DNA of 64,000 nucleotides, taken from assembly GCF_029625905.1 (NCBI RefSeq), contig NZ_JARTLM010000007.1:1-64000 (forward strand). The letters run 5' to 3'. The translations under genes were made by a program, and so were the position numbers. The stretch is from Hydrogenovibrio sp. 3SP14C1 (GTDB taxonomy: Bacteria > Pseudomonadota > Gammaproteobacteria > Thiomicrospirales > Thiomicrospiraceae). Positions 62,132-64,000 of the stretch are shown piece by piece; positions within the stretch are counted from its first letter, which is position 1; each line of letters starts with the position of its first letter. The notes beneath the pieces were generated by a model. That model was not told where the DNA came from. It worked only from the letters and a program-made list of their open reading frames with translations, and did not search any database.

Positions 62132-64000
62132 AGCAAACCTTTTTAATAGCAAAATATTGGCTGCTTGGCAGCGTACGCCGTCAACTGGTGGTGGGAATGG
62201 TTGTAGTGGTGTCGACATTACTTGCAGTCTTTATTTGGGAAGTCACTCGTGAACAACAAAACTTAATGCGGGAGTTAAAAGTTGAGCATGCTGAGGGCTT
62301 AGCACAGAACGTCGCCAGTTCGTCTGCTGTATGGGTCGCATCCCGTGATTTTGCAGGATTGCAGAATATTATTAATGGACTAAGTAAGTATCCAGATTTA
62401 ACGCATGCGATTGTATTGGATCTTAACAACCAGATTCTGGCACATAGCGAATTGTCGTACCGGGGACAATACTTATTGGATATGCCGACACAGCCTAAAC
62501 TGACGATACTTCAGCTGGACCAGGATCATATTGATCTGGCCAACCCGATTGTGTTGTCTGGTCAACATATTGGTTGGGTACGCATCGGATTAAGCCAAGC
62601 GGCTGACCTTCAACGGTTTGAGCAAATTAAGCTCTCAGCATTTGCATTCCTTTTGATCGCCGTAACATTGGCAGCCTTACTGGCAACCGTGGCGGCGCGT
62701 TACTTAACCCGCCGACTATATGCCATTCAAACCGTTGCGGATAAAGTAAAGCGAGGGAAACGTTCATTGCGAGTCAAGCTTGGTGGGTTTGATGAAGCAG
62801 CACAACTGGCTAAGCGCTTTAATATCATGCTTGATACGTTGGTAAAGCGTGAAAATGAACTTGTCGAATCCCATCATGCTTTAGAACAAAGTGAAAAACG
62901 TTTAAACCAGATTATGGCCGTTAACCATGAAGGCATTTGGGATTGGGATATTGCAGCTGATAAGGTTATTCATAACCAAAGTTGGGCAGATGTGATTGGA
63001 TTAGACGATGGCTTGCTGGAACATCCAGCTCAAGTTTTCTTTGATGCCGTACACCCTGATGATCGTGACAGAGTCAGTCGTGCGGTTAAAGAATGTTTCA
63101 AATCCAAAGGGCATTACCGAATGGAATACCGCTTTGTACAAAAAAACACCGGCAACGAGGTTTGGGTACAAGACCGCGGTGACGTGGTTGAGCGGGATGC
63201 CGAGGGAAATCCTTTGAAAATGGTTGGGGGGTTTTATGAAGTTACAGAACGGAAACAAGCCGAAGAAGCGATTGAAAACTTAGCATTTTATGACCCTTTG
63301 ACACAACTACCCAACCGGCGCTTATTGCAAGATCGTTTACAGCAAGAGATGGCTGTTACCAAACGGAGTAAACGCGTATGTGCATTAATGTTTATTGATT
63401 TGGATGACTTTAAAACATTAAACGATACGCTTGGACACGATACAGGAGATAAGTTACTTCGCCAAGTCGCAGCTAGATTAAGAGAGTGTGTTCGAGAGTT
63501 CGACACGGTAGCACGCATTGGAGGGGATGAATTTGTTTTGATATTGCCTGACTTGGATCATGATTGGAAAGATGCGGCTACTCATGCAGAATTAGTTGCA
63601 CAAAAAGTTTTACGCATACTGAACAAACCTTATTTACTGGACTCAATTCCCTACCACAACACCCCCAGTATTGGAGTAAAGCTGTTTTCCGGTCACCAAG
63701 AAACATTGGAAGAATTGCTTAAACATGCCGATTTGGCGATGTATCAGGCTAAAGCCAAAGGTCGAAACACCATCCGTTTTTATGACACGACCATGCAAGA
63801 AGTGGTGAATGCAAAATCGGTCATGGAAGCCAATATGCGCCAAGCAATTACAGAGCAACAGTTTGTATTGTTCTATCAACCCCAAATTAACAGTAATGGG
63901 CAAATTATCGGCGCTGAAGCTTTGGTACGCTGGCTTCATCCAGAGCAGGGACTGATTGCTCCGAATGAGTTTATTCCTCTGGCGGAAGAAAATGGCTTTA
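62128..64000 (+). CDS. PAS-GGDEF-EAL regulator (cyclic-di-GMP), runs off the window
   Basis: At least 624 residues, cut by the right edge. GTG start overlapping the previous stop. Two membrane helices (about 18-35 and 173-195) frame a periplasmic sensing domain; a HAMP region follows, then a PAS domain (about 270-375, GIWDWDIAADKVIHNQSWAD), a GGDEF domain with the intact motif at residues 465-469 (63520-63534), and the start of an EAL domain (GAEALVRWLHPEQG). The intact GGDEF motif suggests that it can make cyclic-di-GMP; breakdown by EAL cannot be judged. Confidence 0.88.
   Translation, partial: MKQTFLIAKYWLLGSVRRQLVVGMVVVVSTLLAVFIWEVTREQQNLMRELKVEHAEGLAQNVASSSAVWVASRDFAGLQNIINGLSKYPDLTHAIVLDLNNQILAHSELSYRGQYLLDMPTQPKLTILQLDQDHIDLANPIVLSGQHIGWVRIGLSQAADLQRFEQIKLSAFAFLLIAVTLAALLATVAARYLTRRLYAIQTVADKVKRGKRSLRVKLGGFDEAAQLAKRFNIMLDTLVKRENELVESHHALEQSEKRLNQIMAVNHEGIWDWDIAADKVIHNQSWADVIGLDDGLLEHPAQVFFDAVHPDDRDRVSRAVKECFKSKGHYRMEYRFVQKNTGNEVWVQDRGDVVERDAEGNPLKMVGGFYEVTERKQAEEAIENLAFYDPLTQLPNRRLLQDRLQQEMAVTKRSKRVCALMFIDLDDFKTLNDTLGHDTGDKLLRQVAARLRECVREFDTVARIGGDEFVLILPDLDHDWKDAATHAELVAQKVLRILNKPYLLDSIPYHNTPSIGVKLFSGHQETLEELLKHADLAMYQAKAKGRNTIRFYDTTMQEVVNAKSVMEANMRQAITEQQFVLFYQPQINSNGQIIGAEALVRWLHPEQGLIAPNEFIPLAEENGF

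Noticed and set aside
1-64000. CRISPR arrays, rRNA genes or insertion sequences.
   Set aside because: No regularly spaced repeats, no rRNA-like sequence and no transposase gene were seen.

Overview
The window is chromosomal DNA from a gammaproteobacterium. Support comes from the block gyrA-serC-pheA-hisC-tyrA-aroA-cmk-rpsA-ihfB, preceded by ubiG, a MupP/Gph-type phosphatase and a YciK-type reductase, which is an arrangement I know from Pseudomonas-like genomes. A dif site that fits the gammaproteobacterial consensus agrees with this. The moderate GC and gene content would suit a marine sulfur oxidiser of the Thiomicrospira/Hydrogenovibrio kind, but that is a guess. Because dif is present, the window lies at the replication terminus.

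Left host arm (1-31226): fabI; a four-gene peptide ABC importer; ppsA on the opposite strand; a membrane protein with one haem-binding CxxCH motif; yciK-like, mupP/gph and ubiG; then gyrA and the serine/aromatic/histidine-type cluster (serC, pheA, hisC, tyrA, aroA, cmk, rpsA, ihfB), lapA and pyrF. Leftward genes follow: a sensor kinase and response regulator, a bicupin and rpoN. A small protein with an antitoxin-like N-terminus and membrane segments ends just before dif.

Prophage (about 31227-42788, 11,547 bp per unit): an integrated tailless phage of the double-jelly-roll (PM2/corticovirus-like) type. It has a HUH rolling-circle replication protein, a compact packaging ATPase, a P2-like major capsid protein, many very small membrane proteins, a collar-domain spike and a lytic transglycosylase. 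It encodes no integrase. Its two ends share a 15-bp core that is the XerC arm plus centre of dif, and a complete dif is rebuilt at the right end, so it very probably enters through the host XerCD recombinases. The recombination core lies inside the 3' end of a leftward regulator gene. Reading the circular form by joining the two ends changes that protein's C-terminus from 5 to 28 residues and places it 17 bp ahead of a second regulator gene. Integration therefore appears to rewrite one regulator and cut another off from its promoter. This is the most interesting feature here.

Right host arm (42800-64000): arsC, xseB, xseA (with an extra N-terminal domain) and dusA form a leftward cluster. Then come a Na+/H+ antiporter, relA, the leftward gnd-zwf-pgl operon (oxidative pentose phosphate pathway), four tRNA genes (Ala, Glu, Gly, Glu) beside gltX, an M61 peptidase with slyX, a bile-acid-symporter-family transporter, small membrane and DUF1840-like proteins, and a PhnD-like lipoprotein coupled to a PAS-GGDEF-EAL regulator that runs off the right edge.

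Across the whole window the 10-bp palindrome CCAGGCCTGG occurs nine times exactly, with several near copies. It is often the centre of a terminator, is also found inside genes, and is present once in the prophage. That is far above chance and looks like a genome-wide signal.
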